DNA of 64,000 nucleotides from Meridianimaribacter flavus (GCF_004366715.1 NZ_SOQZ01000004.1:62001-126000), one strand, 5' to 3'. Shown: positions 16,825-26,391, counted from the first letter of the stretch. Made by a program: numbers and translations. The notes: generated by a model from the sequence alone, not told the origin.

Positions 16825-18732
16825 TTAAAGCACTCCATCCATAATTTCTTGTACACAATCAGGGTTTAACAATGTACTTGTATCTCCAAGATTAGCTGTA
16901 TCATTACTAGCAATCTTACGAAGAATACGACGCATTATTTTACCACTACGTGTTTTTGGCAACCCACTTGTAAACTGTATTTTATCTAGTTTCGCAATAG
17001 GCCCTATTTGCTCTGTAATGAGTTGGTTTATTTCTTTGCGTAAGTTATCGTGGTTTCTGCTTTCTCCTGTTTCTTTTAAAATAACATATCCATAGAGTGC
17101 GTTTCCTTTGATATCATGAGGGAATCCTACAATAGCACTTTCAGAAACTGCTGGATGTTCGTTAATTGCATCTTCTATTGGTGCTGTTCCTAAGTTATGA
17201 CCAGACACAATAACAACATCATCTACACGACCTGTAATTCGGTAATATCCTACTTCATCACGTAACGCGCCATCACCTGTAAAGTATTTATTTTCAAAAG
17301 CTGAAAAATAGGTGTCTTTATAACGTTGGTGATTGCCCCAAATGGTTCTTGCCATACTTGGCCAAGGGAATTTTATACATAAACGTCCATCTACCTGATT
17401 GCCCTTTATTTCCTGCCCTTGCTCATCCATTAATGCTGGTTGTATCCCAATAAACGGTAAGGTTGCATAGGTAGGTTTTGTAGGTGTTGCAAACGGAATA
17501 GGTGTTATCATTATACCTCCTGTTTCGGTTTGCCACCAAGTATCTACTATAGGCGCTTTTCGTTTACCTATATTATCATCATACCAATGCCATGCTTCTT
17601 CATTAATAGGTTCACCAACTGTACCCAAGACCTTTAAAGACGATAAATCATGATTTTCGACGTGCTCCACTCCTTCTTTAGCTAGAGCTCTAATAGCTGT
17701 TGGTGCTGTATAAAATTGGGTTACTTTATGTTTTTCTACAATCTGCCAGAATCGACCATAATCTGGATAGCTTGGAACACCTTCAAACATAACGGTTGTT
17801 GCGCCATTAGCTAGTGGACCATATACAATATAGCTGTGTCCTGTAATCCAACCTATATCTGCTGTACACCAATAAATGTCATTTTCTCTATATTGAAATA
17901 CGTTTTTAAAAGTATATCCTGTATACACCATATAACCTCCTGAAGAATGCACCATCCCTTTTGGTTGACCTGTTGAACCAGAAGTATATAAAATAAATAA
18001 AGGGTCTTCGGCATCCATTATTTCTGGTACACAGTCGTGATAAGCTTCTTCCAACAGTGGCTCCAACCAATGGTCACGTCCTTCTTTCATATTGATTTCA
18101 GAATGAATGCGTTTAGCTACCAAAACTGATTCAACTCCTTCACAATCGTTTAATGCATCGTCAACTATTCCTTTTAAGTCAATTGTTTTTGAGCCACGAT
18201 ATGATCCATCAGAAGTAATCACCATTTTAGCATCACAATCCTTAACTCTTGTTGCTAGAGCCGATGATGAAAATCCTGCAAATACTACAGAATGAATCGC
18301 ACCAATACGCGCACAAGCTAATACTGAAATAGCCAATTCAGGAATCATTGGCAGGTAAATACACACTCTGTCGCCTTTACCTATCCCCTTTTCTTTTAGC
18401 ACATTGGCAAACCGACATACTTTATCATGTAATTGCCTATAGGTTATATGCTGAGCGTCTTCATTAGGATTATTGGGTTCAAAAATAATAGCTGTTTTAT
18501 CACCTCGCGTATAAATGTGTCTATCAATACAGTTTTCGGTAATATTCAATTTTGCACCTTCAAACCACTTTACTTCAGGTTTTGTAAAATCCCAGCTTAA
18601 TACATTATCCCACTTTTTTCGCCACATGAAGTGCTCTTCAGCTATTTCTTCCCAAAAGACCTCTGGGTTTCTAACCGATTTACGATAAACTTGATAATAT
18701 TCTTCTAAATGTTTGATATGGTAGTTGCTCAT
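16825..18732 (-). CDS. acs: Acetate--CoA ligase (AMP-forming acetyl-CoA synthetase)
   Basis: A 635-residue cytosolic enzyme converting acetate, ATP and CoA to acetyl-CoA. The adenylate-forming motif YTSGSTGQPKG is at residues 249-259. DTWWQTETGG, YFTGDGALRD and the C-terminal TRSGKIMRR are all present; K598 in the last is the catalytic lysine that is controlled by acetylation in other bacteria. Length and motifs are those of full-length Acs. Its start is 3 bp after the DUF779 stop, so those two are one transcriptional unit. The aldehyde dehydrogenase upstream would supply acetate. Confidence 0.96.
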   Translation of the reverse strand: MSNYHIKHLEEYYQVYRKSVRNPEVFWEEIAEEHFMWRKKWDNVLSWDFTKPEVKWFEGAKLNITENCIDRHIYTRGDKTAIIFEPNNPNEDAQHITYRQLHDKVCRFANVLKEKGIGKGDRVCIYLPMIPELAISVLACARIGAIHSVVFAGFSSSALATRVKDCDAKMVITSDGSYRGSKTIDLKGIVDDALNDCEGVESVLVAKRIHSEINMKEGRDHWLEPLLEEAYHDCVPEIMDAEDPLFILYTSGSTGQPKGMVHSSGGYMVYTGYTFKNVFQYRENDIYWCTADIGWITGHSYIVYGPLANGATTVMFEGVPSYPDYGRFWQIVEKHKVTQFYTAPTAIRALAKEGVEHVENHDLSSLKVLGTVGEPINEEAWHWYDDNIGKRKAPIVDTWWQTETGGIMITPIPFATPTKPTYATLPFIGIQPALMDEQGQEIKGNQVDGRLCIKFPWPSMARTIWGNHQRYKDTYFSAFENKYFTGDGALRDEVGYYRITGRVDDVVIVSGHNLGTAPIEDAINEHPAVSESAIVGFPHDIKGNALYGYVILKETGESRNHDNLRKEINQLITEQIGPIAKLDKIQFTSGLPKTRSGKIMRRILRKIASNDTANLGDTSTLLNPDCVQEIMDGVL

Positions 18733-18735
18733 TAT

Positions 18736-19101
18736 TTATTCTGTTTTCGTGGTATTAAAATGGATTTCCTCTTCTTGTGTTAGTAATCTAGATTTTATAA
18801 TAAACCGAAGCCCTAAAGGGATTTCTAAAGAGAAACTTGCTCCTCTACCTTCGGTAATATCTATCGTTAAGTGTGTGTGTTTCCAATATTCAAATTGGTC
18901 TTGATTCATGTAAAAGTTAACACCTTGAAGTGTGCCTAAAAGCACATCACTCTCATCAAGGTACATGTCATCCTTTTCAAAAATCATTGGTGCAGAACCA
19001 TCACAACAACCACCACTTTGGTGAAAAATAAGTTCACCATGTTTTTCTTTAAGTTGATTGACGACTGCTGCGGCTTGTTCTGTAATTGCTATTCGTTGCA
19101 T
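18736..19101 (-). CDS. DUF779 domain-containing protein
   Basis: A 121-residue soluble protein with a conserved cysteine pair in HQSGGCCDGSAPM and a second block YWKHTHLTIDITEGRGASFSLE. DUF779 genes are repeatedly found beside aldehyde or alcohol dehydrogenase genes, as here, but no activity is established. The CC motif and His residues could bind a metal; that is inference. It lies between aldehyde dehydrogenase (65 bp upstream, with a terminator in the gap) and acs (3 bp downstream). Confidence 0.87.
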   Translation of the reverse strand: MQRIAITEQAAAVVNQLKEKHGELIFHQSGGCCDGSAPMIFEKDDMYLDESDVLLGTLQGVNFYMNQDQFEYWKHTHLTIDITEGRGASFSLEIPLGLRFIIKSRLLTQEEEIHFNTTKTE

Positions 19102-19114
19102 ACCCTAAATATAT

Positions 19115-19142
19115 TAAAAAGGCTGAACATAGATTCAGCCTT
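19115..19142 (-). terminator. Terminator between aldehyde dehydrogenase and DUF779-acs
   Basis: AAGGCTGAA (19119-19127) pairs perfectly with TTCAGCCTT (19134-19142). On the reverse strand the stem is followed by five T. It lies 25 bp after the aldehyde dehydrogenase stop and before the DUF779 start, so it would reduce read-through into DUF779-acs. Confidence 0.82.
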
Positions 19143-19166
19143 CGTTTCTAAATAAAACTAACTAAT

Positions 19167-20666
19167 TTAAAAGAAACCTAACTTATTCTTGTCATAAGAA
19201 ATAAGCATATTTTTGTTTTGACGATAGTAATCCATCATCATCACATGATTTTCTCTACCAAATCCTGACTTTTTATAACCTCCAAATGGTGCATGAGCAG
19301 GATATGCATGGTAACAGTTTACCCAAACACGACCAGCTTTAATAGCTCGAGGTATTTGATATAATTGGTGTGCATCGCGTGTCCAAACACCAGCACCTAA
19401 ACCATATAATGTATCGTTTGCAATCTCTAAAGCTTCTGCTTCATCTTTAAATTTAGTCACACACACTACAGGTCCGAAAATTTCTTCTTGGAATACACGC
19501 ATTTTGTTATGACCTTCTAAAATGGTTGGCTTAATATAAAACCCATTTGCAAGTTCGCCATCCAATTTATTGGCTTCTCCACCACATAATACTTTAGCGC
19601 CTTCTTCTTTTCCTATCTCTAAATAAGACTGAATTTTCTCATATTGATCGTTTGAAGCCTGTGCTCCTATCATGGTATTTACATCATACGGATTGTCTTG
19701 CACAATAGCATTTGTACGCGCAATAACACGCTCCATAAACTTATCATAAATATCTTCTTGTACTAATAAACGTGATGGACAGGTACAAACTTCTCCTTGG
19801 TTAAAAGCAAATAATACAGCACCTTCTATAGCTTTGTCTAAATAAGCATCATCTGCATCCATAACACTATTAAAGAAAATGTTTGGTGACTTACCACCTA
19901 ACTCCATAGTTACTGGATTAAGGTTTTTTGACGCATATTGCATAATCAATTGTCCTGTGGTTGTTTCGCCTGTAAAAGCGACTTTATCTACTTTAGAGCT
20001 TGATGCTAAAGGTTTTCCTGCTTCTGGTCCGAAACCATGTACTACGTTTATTACACCTGGAGGAAACACGTCAGCTATTTTTTCCATTAATAACGTAGCT
20101 GATGATGGTGTTTGTTCAGCTGGTTTTAATACCACACAGTTACCTGTTGCTAATGCAGGTGGTAGTTTCCACGATAACATTAATAATGGAAAGTTCCATG
20201 GAATAATTTGTCCCACAACACCAAGTGGTTCTTTAATATTCATAGATAAGGTATTGGCATCTAGTTCTGTTGCGCTACCTTCTTCAGAACGAATACATGC
20301 TGCAAAATAACGCCAATGGTCTGCAGATAAAGGTACATCGGCATTAAGCGTTTCTCTAATAGCTTTACCGTTATCGCAGGTTTCAACCAATGCAAACTCT
20401 TCCAAATTTGCTTCAATAATATCTGCTACTTTATTTAATAAGGTTGCACGCTCTGTTGCAGATGTGTTTCCCCAACTTTCTTTTGCTGCATTTGCTGCAT
20501 CTAGTGCTAATTCTACGTCTTCTTTTTGAGATCTTGGATATTTCGCAATCACACTATTATCTATTGGTGATCGGTTTTCAAAATATTGACCATCTAATGG
20601 TTCCATAAACTTTCCGTTTATAAAATTTCCATAAGATTCTTTAAACTTAGGTTTTGAATAACTCAT
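19167..20666 (-). CDS. Aldehyde dehydrogenase (NAD-dependent, AldB/ExaC-like)
   Basis: A 499-residue member of the ALDH superfamily. Visible features are the cofactor segment [27 protein letters not shown], the general base E255 in MELGGKS, and the catalytic C294 in [11 protein letters not shown]. The terminal part [13 protein letters not shown] is typical of acetaldehyde or lactaldehyde dehydrogenases of the AldB/ExaC group. It would oxidise acetaldehyde or related aldehydes to acids. It sits upstream of DUF779-acs and is divergent from an AraC-type regulator that probably controls it. Confidence 0.93.
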   Translation of the reverse strand: MSYSKPKFKESYGNFINGKFMEPLDGQYFENRSPIDNSVIAKYPRSQKEDVELALDAANAAKESWGNTSATERATLLNKVADIIEANLEEFALVETCDNGKAIRETLNADVPLSADHWRYFAACIRSEEGSATELDANTLSMNIKEPLGVVGQIIPWNFPLLMLSWKLPPALATGNCVVLKPAEQTPSSATLLMEKIADVFPPGVINVVHGFGPEAGKPLASSSKVDKVAFTGETTTGQLIMQYASKNLNPVTMELGGKSPNIFFNSVMDADDAYLDKAIEGAVLFAFNQGEVCTCPSRLLVQEDIYDKFMERVIARTNAIVQDNPYDVNTMIGAQASNDQYEKIQSYLEIGKEEGAKVLCGGEANKLDGELANGFYIKPTILEGHNKMRVFQEEIFGPVVCVTKFKDEAEALEIANDTLYGLGAGVWTRDAHQLYQIPRAIKAGRVWVNCYHAYPAHAPFGGYKKSGFGRENHVMMMDYYRQNKNMLISYDKNKLGFF

Positions 20667-20726
20667 ACTTTTTTAGTTTAGATTATTATTTCGCTTAAAA
20701 TCAGATAATTATCAATTACTATGAAT

Positions 20727-20743
20727 TGTTAAAAATTTTAACA
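20727..20743. promoter_or_regulatory. 17-bp palindrome upstream of aldehyde dehydrogenase
   Basis: TGTTAAAA-A-TTTTAACA is a perfect inverted repeat 61-77 bp upstream of the aldehyde dehydrogenase start. It could be an operator or chance in AT-rich DNA. Confidence 0.3.
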
Positions 20744-20818
20744 CTTAAACAATTTAAAGCCTATATATTTAGGTTATTGATAATTTTTATAAAGTTATTT
20801 TATGATATTCTGATTTTA

Positions 20819-20853
20819 TTGAACATATTTATTAAATTGTTGAACATATCTAT
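20819..20853 (+). promoter_or_regulatory. Candidate AraC-type operator: direct repeats 21 bp apart
   Basis: TTGAACATATTTAT (20819-20832) and TTGAACATATCTAT (20840-20853) differ at one of 14 positions, and their starts are 21 bp apart, two helical turns. An inverted half-site TGTTCAA lies at 20871-20877. They sit between the divergent aldehyde dehydrogenase and AraC-type regulator genes, the usual place for such operators. Confidence 0.55.
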
Positions 20854-20894
20854 CAACACTAAAATAGACTTGTTCAATTTTTGTAATATTGAGT

Positions 20895-21812
20895 ATGAAT
20901 CATTTATTAAGACATCATAAAAGCCATAGAAAGCTCACCACTTTGGTAGAGAATCGTACTACCTATAATGCAGATTATGCCGAATTGAATATTTATGAAA
21001 CCCATGAATATGCCGAAAAGGTATCTTTAACTTTCAATTTTCCTGTAATTGCAAGCATGCTTACCGGAAAAAAGATAATGCATATTGATGGTTTACCGTC
21101 TTTTGATTTTTTTCCAGGCGAATCTGTTGTTATGCCAACTAATAAAGAAATGATTATTGATTTTCCTTTGGCAAAAGCTAATGACCCAACGCAATGTCTT
21201 GCGCTTGGAATAGATAGCGATAAAATTGATGAAGTGGTTGAAAAGTTTAATCATCATGTAACTATTGATAGTGAAAACAACAATTGGAAATTAGATGATA
21301 ACGCGTCGCACCTTATAAATAATGTAGATGTTAACCATTTGGTTGAGCGTTTGGTACATACTTTTACTAACACTACTTCGTCAAAAGATGTTTTATTGGA
21401 TTTAATGATTCAAGAGCTTATTGTTAGGCTTTTACAAACCAAAGCAAAAGCTTTTTTATTGAATGACACTGATGGTATTTTTAACGACACGCGTATAGGC
21501 TTTGTTATTAAATACATTAAACAAAACCTTACCAATAAAGACATTACCGTAGATTTACTTGCAGAAAAAGCATGTATGAGCGCGTCACATTTTCATAAGA
21601 AGTTTAAAAACACACTTGGTGTGTCTCCTATAGATTATATCAATTCTGAAAAAATTAAATTTTCTAAAAAGCTTATCAAGGAAACCAAAGATTTACGCAT
21701 GTCTGAAATAGCATTTAAGTCTGGGTTTAATAACACCAGCTACTTTAACAGACAGTTTAAAAAAATGGAATTAATGACGCCACAGCAGTTTAAAAACTCT
21801 ATCAGTAAATAG
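20895..21812 (+). CDS. AraC family transcriptional regulator (divergent from aldehyde dehydrogenase)
   Basis: A 305-residue protein with an N-terminal AraC_N-type sensing domain (FPVIASMLTGKKIMHIDG, FDFFPGESVVMPTNKEM). The C-terminal part has two AraC helix-turn-helix motifs (LAEKACMSASHFHKKFK and SEIAFKSGFNNTSYFNRQFKK). ATG 20895 is preferred over TTG 20889. It is divergent from the aldehyde dehydrogenase gene across 228 bp that hold a pair of 21-bp-spaced direct repeats, and convergent with the symporter gene 2 bp away. It probably activates the aldehyde/acetate genes; this is inference from position. Confidence 0.9.
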   Translation: MNHLLRHHKSHRKLTTLVENRTTYNADYAELNIYETHEYAEKVSLTFNFPVIASMLTGKKIMHIDGLPSFDFFPGESVVMPTNKEMIIDFPLAKANDPTQCLALGIDSDKIDEVVEKFNHHVTIDSENNNWKLDDNASHLINNVDVNHLVERLVHTFTNTTSSKDVLLDLMIQELIVRLLQTKAKAFLLNDTDGIFNDTRIGFVIKYIKQNLTNKDITVDLLAEKACMSASHFHKKFKNTLGVSPIDYINSEKIKFSKKLIKETKDLRMSEIAFKSGFNNTSYFNRQFKKMELMTPQQFKNSISK

Positions 21813-21814
21813 TT

Positions 21815-23539
21815 TTAATGCTGAACAGCTTCGCCTGCTCCACTTGGTATTCTTATGTTTTCTACAATTTCTTGAACTTCAGCTGGTGGTGCTTTTGTAA
21901 ATTTCATAACAACTATAGACACTACAAAATTAAGTACCATAGCCACTGCTCCAAACCCTTCAGGAGAAATACCAAACCACCATTCGCTTTTATCAGGAAC
22001 AACATCGTCAAACCAACCTAGTTTGTACTTAATCATGTACAACAACATAGCTGTAATACCAACAATCATACCTGCAATAGCACCTTCTTTATTCATTCGT
22101 TTGTAGAAGATTCCTAAAATAATAGCCGGAAAAAAGGATGCCGCTGCCAACCCAAATGCAAGCGCTACAACAGCTGCTACAAAACCAGGTGGATTAATCC
22201 CAAAATAGCCTGCAACACAAACAGCTCCAACAGCCGATAAACGCGCAGCGATGAGTTCGCCTTTTTCAGAAATATTAGGCTTGATAATCTTTTTAACTAA
22301 ATCATGAGAAACAGAAGCTGAAATAACTAACAATAAACCTGCTGCTGTTGATAATGCTGCAGCTAGTCCGCCAGCAGCAACTAAAGCTATCACCCAGTTA
22401 GGCAGTTTTGCTATTTCAGGGTTTGCTAACACCATGATATCTCTATCAACGGTTAATTCGTTTATAGATTCGTCAGCTACATATTGAATTAGTCCGTCGT
22501 TATTTTTATCAGTAAATGCAATAAGTCCTGTAGCTTCCCATTTTTTAAACCATTCAGGAACCGTTGCATACGGTTGATTGGAAACTGTTTCAATTAAGTT
22601 TGTTCTAGCGAAAACAGAAACAGCAGGTGCTGTTGTATATAAAATAACAATAAGCAGCAACGCAATACCTGCCGATTTGCGAGCATCTTTAACTCGTTTT
22701 ACCGTAAAAAACCTAACAATTACATGAGGTAAACCTGCTGTACCTACCATTAATGCCAAGGTAATTGCAAAGACATCAATCATAGATTTTGAGCCATTGG
22801 TATATTCAGAAAAACCAAGTTCTGTGCTTAAACCATCTAATTTATCTAATAGATAAGTTCCTGAACCATCACTTAAAGTATCCCCAAAACCTAGTTGCGG
22901 AATCGGGTTTCCCGTCATTTGAATAGAAATAAAAATAGCAGGAACCATAAATGCAAAAATAAGCACACAGTATTGTGCTACTTGTGTATAAGTAATGCCT
23001 TTCATTCCACCTAAAACAGCATAAAACAAAACAATAAGCATCCCAATAATAACACCTGTATCAATATCAACTTCGAGAAAACGAGAAAACACAACACCAA
23101 CGCCACGCATTTGTCCTGCCACATAAGTAAACGACACAAGCAAAGCACAAAATACAGCAACAATACGTGCAGTTTTAGAATAATATCTATCACCTATAAA
23201 ATCAGGTACTGTAAACTTGCCAAACTTACGCAGATAAGGTGCTAGTAAAAGTGCTAATAACACATAGCCGCCAGTCCAACCCATTAAATACACAGAACCA
23301 TCATAACCACTAAAAGAGATAATTCCTGCCATAGAAATAAATGATGCGGCACTCATCCAATCGGCTGCTGTCGCCATTCCGTTTGCCAATGGAGAAACGC
23401 CACCACCAGCAACATAAAAGTCTTTTGTAGAACCTGCTCTAGACCAAATAGCAATACCTATGTATAAAGAAAATGTAATACCAACGAGTATGTAGGTCCA
23501 TGTTTGAACATCTACACTTAAGAAGAAATTATGCATCAT
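21815..23539 (-). CDS. Sodium:solute symporter, ActP-like large subunit
   Basis: A 574-residue membrane protein of the SSS family with about thirteen helices. The start TYILVGITFSLYIGIAIWSRAGSTKDFYVAGGGV and the ADWMSAASFISMAGIISFSGYDG segment match acetate/short-carboxylate symporters that pair with a DUF4212 small subunit. The DUF4212 gene overlaps its start by 11 bp. It is expected to bring acetate, propionate, pyruvate or lactate into the cell with sodium. The acs gene nearby favours acetate. Confidence 0.9.
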   Translation of the reverse strand: MMHNFFLSVDVQTWTYILVGITFSLYIGIAIWSRAGSTKDFYVAGGGVSPLANGMATAADWMSAASFISMAGIISFSGYDGSVYLMGWTGGYVLLALLLAPYLRKFGKFTVPDFIGDRYYSKTARIVAVFCALLVSFTYVAGQMRGVGVVFSRFLEVDIDTGVIIGMLIVLFYAVLGGMKGITYTQVAQYCVLIFAFMVPAIFISIQMTGNPIPQLGFGDTLSDGSGTYLLDKLDGLSTELGFSEYTNGSKSMIDVFAITLALMVGTAGLPHVIVRFFTVKRVKDARKSAGIALLLIVILYTTAPAVSVFARTNLIETVSNQPYATVPEWFKKWEATGLIAFTDKNNDGLIQYVADESINELTVDRDIMVLANPEIAKLPNWVIALVAAGGLAAALSTAAGLLLVISASVSHDLVKKIIKPNISEKGELIAARLSAVGAVCVAGYFGINPPGFVAAVVALAFGLAAASFFPAIILGIFYKRMNKEGAIAGMIVGITAMLLYMIKYKLGWFDDVVPDKSEWWFGISPEGFGAVAMVLNFVVSIVVMKFTKAPPAEVQEIVENIRIPSGAGEAVQH

Positions 23540-23783
23540 ATCCGTACTTTTTGTCTAGTTTATTCATTAATCTAACATAAACGAAAATAAGGACGACAAA
23601 CACGTACATAGATCCTTGTTGTGCAAACCAAAACCCAAGTTTAAAGCCTCCTAATTGTATGGTATCTAATTCATCCTTAAATAAAATTCCTGCGCCATAA
23701 GACACCAGAAACCAAATTGCTAAGAGGATTAAAACGTATTTAATATTGGCTTTCCAATACTTTACTGGGTTTTGTTTATTCAT
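23529..23783 (-). CDS. DUF4212 symporter small subunit
   Basis: An 84-residue protein with two membrane helices (YVLILLAIWFLVSYGAGILF and MYVFVVLIFVYVRLMNKLDKKYG). The opening KYWKANIKYVLILL is characteristic of DUF4212. Such proteins are small partner subunits of SSS-family organic acid symporters. Its 3' end overlaps the symporter start by 11 bp, so the two are translationally coupled. The gene pair is divergent from the second AraC-type regulator. Confidence 0.9.
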   Translation of the reverse strand: MNKQNPVKYWKANIKYVLILLAIWFLVSYGAGILFKDELDTIQLGGFKLGFWFAQQGSMYVFVVLIFVYVRLMNKLDKKYGYDA

Positions 23784-23964
23784 AATAAAAAACTGTTTTA
23801 ATTTTCAATTTATAAATAAAAGCCAATAATAATTATTAAACTATCAACATTTTCACTAATTCTTATACAATAATTTCAAATCATAATATTAATCTATCAA
23901 AATAAGCACTAGTTTTTGGGAATGGTTAATTTTTACTAAATTAAGGCTGCTTTTTTAATGAACC

Positions 23965-24858
23965 ATGTGCGAAAATATCCATAGAGAAATTACCCAACTA
24001 AAACCCTTTGATGTGTTTTTAGTTATTGATCGAACCAAACCAAGTTTTGATTTTCCAATTCACTTTCACCCAGAGTACGAACTTAATTTTATTAGAAATG
24101 GTAAAGGTATACGACGTATTGTTGGTAACAGTATGGAAGAAATTGACGCTATTGAATTGACGCTTATAGGCTCAAACCTAGAACATGGTTGGGAGCATCA
24201 TAACTGCACAAGTAATGCTGTTGATGAAATAACCATTCAGTTTCATGATTGGTTGTTTACTGATGAATTGCTGAACCTAAATGCGTTTAAAGCCATTAAA
24301 CAATTGTTCTTAAGAGCGAAGGAAGGCATAAATTTTTCAACAGAAACTGCTTTAAAACTTGAAAAACAGCTTACCTCTTTAGCTGAACACAATAATATTA
24401 ATGATTATTTTGAATTGTTTTCAATACTTCAAACATTGGCTGACAGTGATGACTATAGACTACTCAATACTGACAACGATGTTGAAATAAGCGAATACGA
24501 AAACAGTAAAAAAATACAATTGGTACATGACTTTGTACATAATAATTATCACCAAAAAATTTCGTTAGATGAGATTTCGTGTTTAGTAAATATGAGCACA
24601 AGCTCTTTTAATCGTTTTATAAAAAAACGAGCAGGTAAGACTTTTATTAACTACGTAAATGATGTTCGTTTAATTTATGCTACTAAACAGCTTATAAATA
24701 CTGACATGAGCGTTAGCGAAATTAGTTACAATTGTGGATTTAATAACATATCCAACTTCAACAGGATATTTAAAAAAATTAAAAAAATTACACCAAGTAA
24801 TTACAGAAACGAGTTTAGTAAAGTCACTCGTTTTTCATCTGAATTACACCAAGTATAA
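23965..24858 (+). CDS. AraC family transcriptional regulator (divergent from the symporter pair)
   Basis: A 297-residue protein with an N-terminal cupin-like sensing fold (FPIHFHPEYELNFIRNGKGIRRIVG). The C-terminal region has two helix-turn-helix motifs (ISCLVNMSTSSFNRFIKKRAGKTF and EISYNCGFNNISNFNRIFKKIKK ending ITPSNYR). The His-rich HFHPEYE segment is usual for the cupin class. It is divergent from the DUF4212-symporter operon across 181 bp, where CTATCAA occurs at 23841 and 23894. It probably regulates that operon. It is convergent with the amino acid symporter gene (5 bp). Confidence 0.9.
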   Translation: MCENIHREITQLKPFDVFLVIDRTKPSFDFPIHFHPEYELNFIRNGKGIRRIVGNSMEEIDAIELTLIGSNLEHGWEHHNCTSNAVDEITIQFHDWLFTDELLNLNAFKAIKQLFLRAKEGINFSTETALKLEKQLTSLAEHNNINDYFELFSILQTLADSDDYRLLNTDNDVEISEYENSKKIQLVHDFVHNNYHQKISLDEISCLVNMSTSSFNRFIKKRAGKTFINYVNDVRLIYATKQLINTDMSVSEISYNCGFNNISNFNRIFKKIKKITPSNYRNEFSKVTRFSSELHQV

Positions 24859-24863
24859 TTCAT

Positions 24864-26246
24864 TTATTTATCAGAAGAAGTCTTTAGCGTTCGTGTGTAG
24901 CTTTTAATTTGTTTAACCACTTTAGGTGCTAAAATAAGCGTAGAAATCATTGTTGGAAATGCCATTAAAGCAAAGAAACCATCAATTAAATTAATCATCA
25001 TTGCTAGTGAGGTAGTTGCTCCCATTATGATACTAAGTATATACACTATATTGTAGTAATTTTTGTTTTTAGCTCCAATTAAAAACGATAAACATTTTGT
25101 TCCATAATATGAATATGAAAACAAAGATGACACACTAAAAACTATAATACAACACAACAACATGTATTTACCTGTTGAAGCAAATGTTTGTTCAAAAGCT
25201 AAAGCTGTGAGGCTTACTCCATTGGCATCGGTGGTTTTCCAAACACCAGTTACCAATATAGCTAAAGCAGTAAGTGTACATACAATAATAGTATCTATAA
25301 ATGGACCTAACATAGCTACTAAACCTTCACGAACTGGTTGTGATGTTTTAGTTGCTCCATGAGCCATTGGTGCAGTACCAATACCAGCTTCGTTAGAAAA
25401 AGCACCTCTACGTATTCCTAAAAGTATAAGTCCGCCAACTACACCTCCTAAAAATGTATCTCCTGTGTAGTGATGAGCTGTAAATGCTTCAGTAAAAATA
25501 AGCGAGAAATATTTTGGTACTTCACTCGCATTTAAAATTAAAATTGAAAGCACCATTACAAAATACAACAACACCATAGTAGGTACTAACTTTGAAGCTG
25601 TTTTACTAATTCTATTTAATCCACCAATAATTACCAAAGCAGTAAAAAACACCAAAACACCACCTATAACAAGGTTTGAGGTAGTATTCACCTCCACTCC
25701 ATTTGGTTGTAACAATATATCATTAATAGCTTGCGTAAGCTGATTAACATTAAACACAGGTAATGCACCAACCATACCACAAAAACTAAAAAACACTGCT
25801 AAGGGTTTCCAATGTTTGCCTAAACCTTCAACGATAACATACATTGGTCCACCTTGTAAATTGCCTTGACTGTCTTTACCACGATACATAATCGCTAAAG
25901 CAGCAGTGAAGAATTTTGTTGACATACCAATAATAGCACTCACCCACATCCAAAACACTGCTCCAGGACCTCCAATAGATATTGCAACAGCAACACCAGC
26001 AATATTCCCCATTCCAATTGTGGAAGACAATGCTGTAGTGAGTGCTTGAAAATGTGTAATTTCTCCAGGATCATCAGGATTATCATATTTACCTCTAAGT
26101 ACACTTAAAGCATGACCAAACAACCGAAAAGGCAAAAACCTTGATAAAATGAGTAAGTACAAACCACCTCCAATTAACAAAATAAGCAATGGTAAGCCCC
26201 AAGCATATGAAGCAAAATCTGAAATAAATTGATTGAGTTGTTCCAT
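24864..26246 (-). CDS. Alanine/glycine:cation symporter (AGCS family)
   Basis: A 460-residue membrane protein with about eleven helices. Family hallmarks are FRLFGHALSVLRGKYDNPDDPGEITHFQALTTALS split over two segments, STIGMGNIAGVAVAISIGGPGAVFWMW, GGPMYVI and GIRRGAFSNEAGIGTAPMAHG. It couples sodium or proton entry to uptake of alanine or glycine. ATG 26246 is preferred over the TTG at 26249. It stands alone in orientation beside the AraC-type regulator; a link to the acetate genes is possible but not shown. Confidence 0.93.
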   Translation of the reverse strand: MEQLNQFISDFASYAWGLPLLILLIGGGLYLLILSRFLPFRLFGHALSVLRGKYDNPDDPGEITHFQALTTALSSTIGMGNIAGVAVAISIGGPGAVFWMWVSAIIGMSTKFFTAALAIMYRGKDSQGNLQGGPMYVIVEGLGKHWKPLAVFFSFCGMVGALPVFNVNQLTQAINDILLQPNGVEVNTTSNLVIGGVLVFFTALVIIGGLNRISKTASKLVPTMVLLYFVMVLSILILNASEVPKYFSLIFTEAFTAHHYTGDTFLGGVVGGLILLGIRRGAFSNEAGIGTAPMAHGATKTSQPVREGLVAMLGPFIDTIIVCTLTALAILVTGVWKTTDANGVSLTALAFEQTFASTGKYMLLCCIIVFSVSSLFSYSYYGTKCLSFLIGAKNKNYYNIVYILSIIMGATTSLAMMINLIDGFFALMAFPTMISTLILAPKVVKQIKSYTRTLKTSSDK

Positions 26247-26391
26247 CAAGTGTTTTAAACAGTACTAAAAGTAATAATTTATTTGAATAGGTAATATTTG
26301 TGATTTACAAACTTCAACTTTAAAAGAGAATAAAACCATAGCCATTCAAAGAAAAAACTCATTTTTTTCTTCATTATTCACATAAAATAAA

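Noticed and set aside
19879-20310. 143-codon forward reading frame opposite aldehyde dehydrogenase
   Set aside because: It is antisense to highly conserved ALDH motifs; codon structure belongs to the reverse strand.
20726-20920. 64-codon AT-rich frame in the aldehyde dehydrogenase/AraC spacer
   Set aside because: It consists of Leu/Ile/Phe/Lys codons expected from AT-rich non-coding DNA, runs over the candidate operator, and overlaps the regulator start.
23841-23900. Two CTATCAA motifs in the symporter/AraC spacer as an operator
   Set aside because: Only seven bases match, in very AT-rich DNA, and they are 53 bp apart. This is too weak to list as a site.
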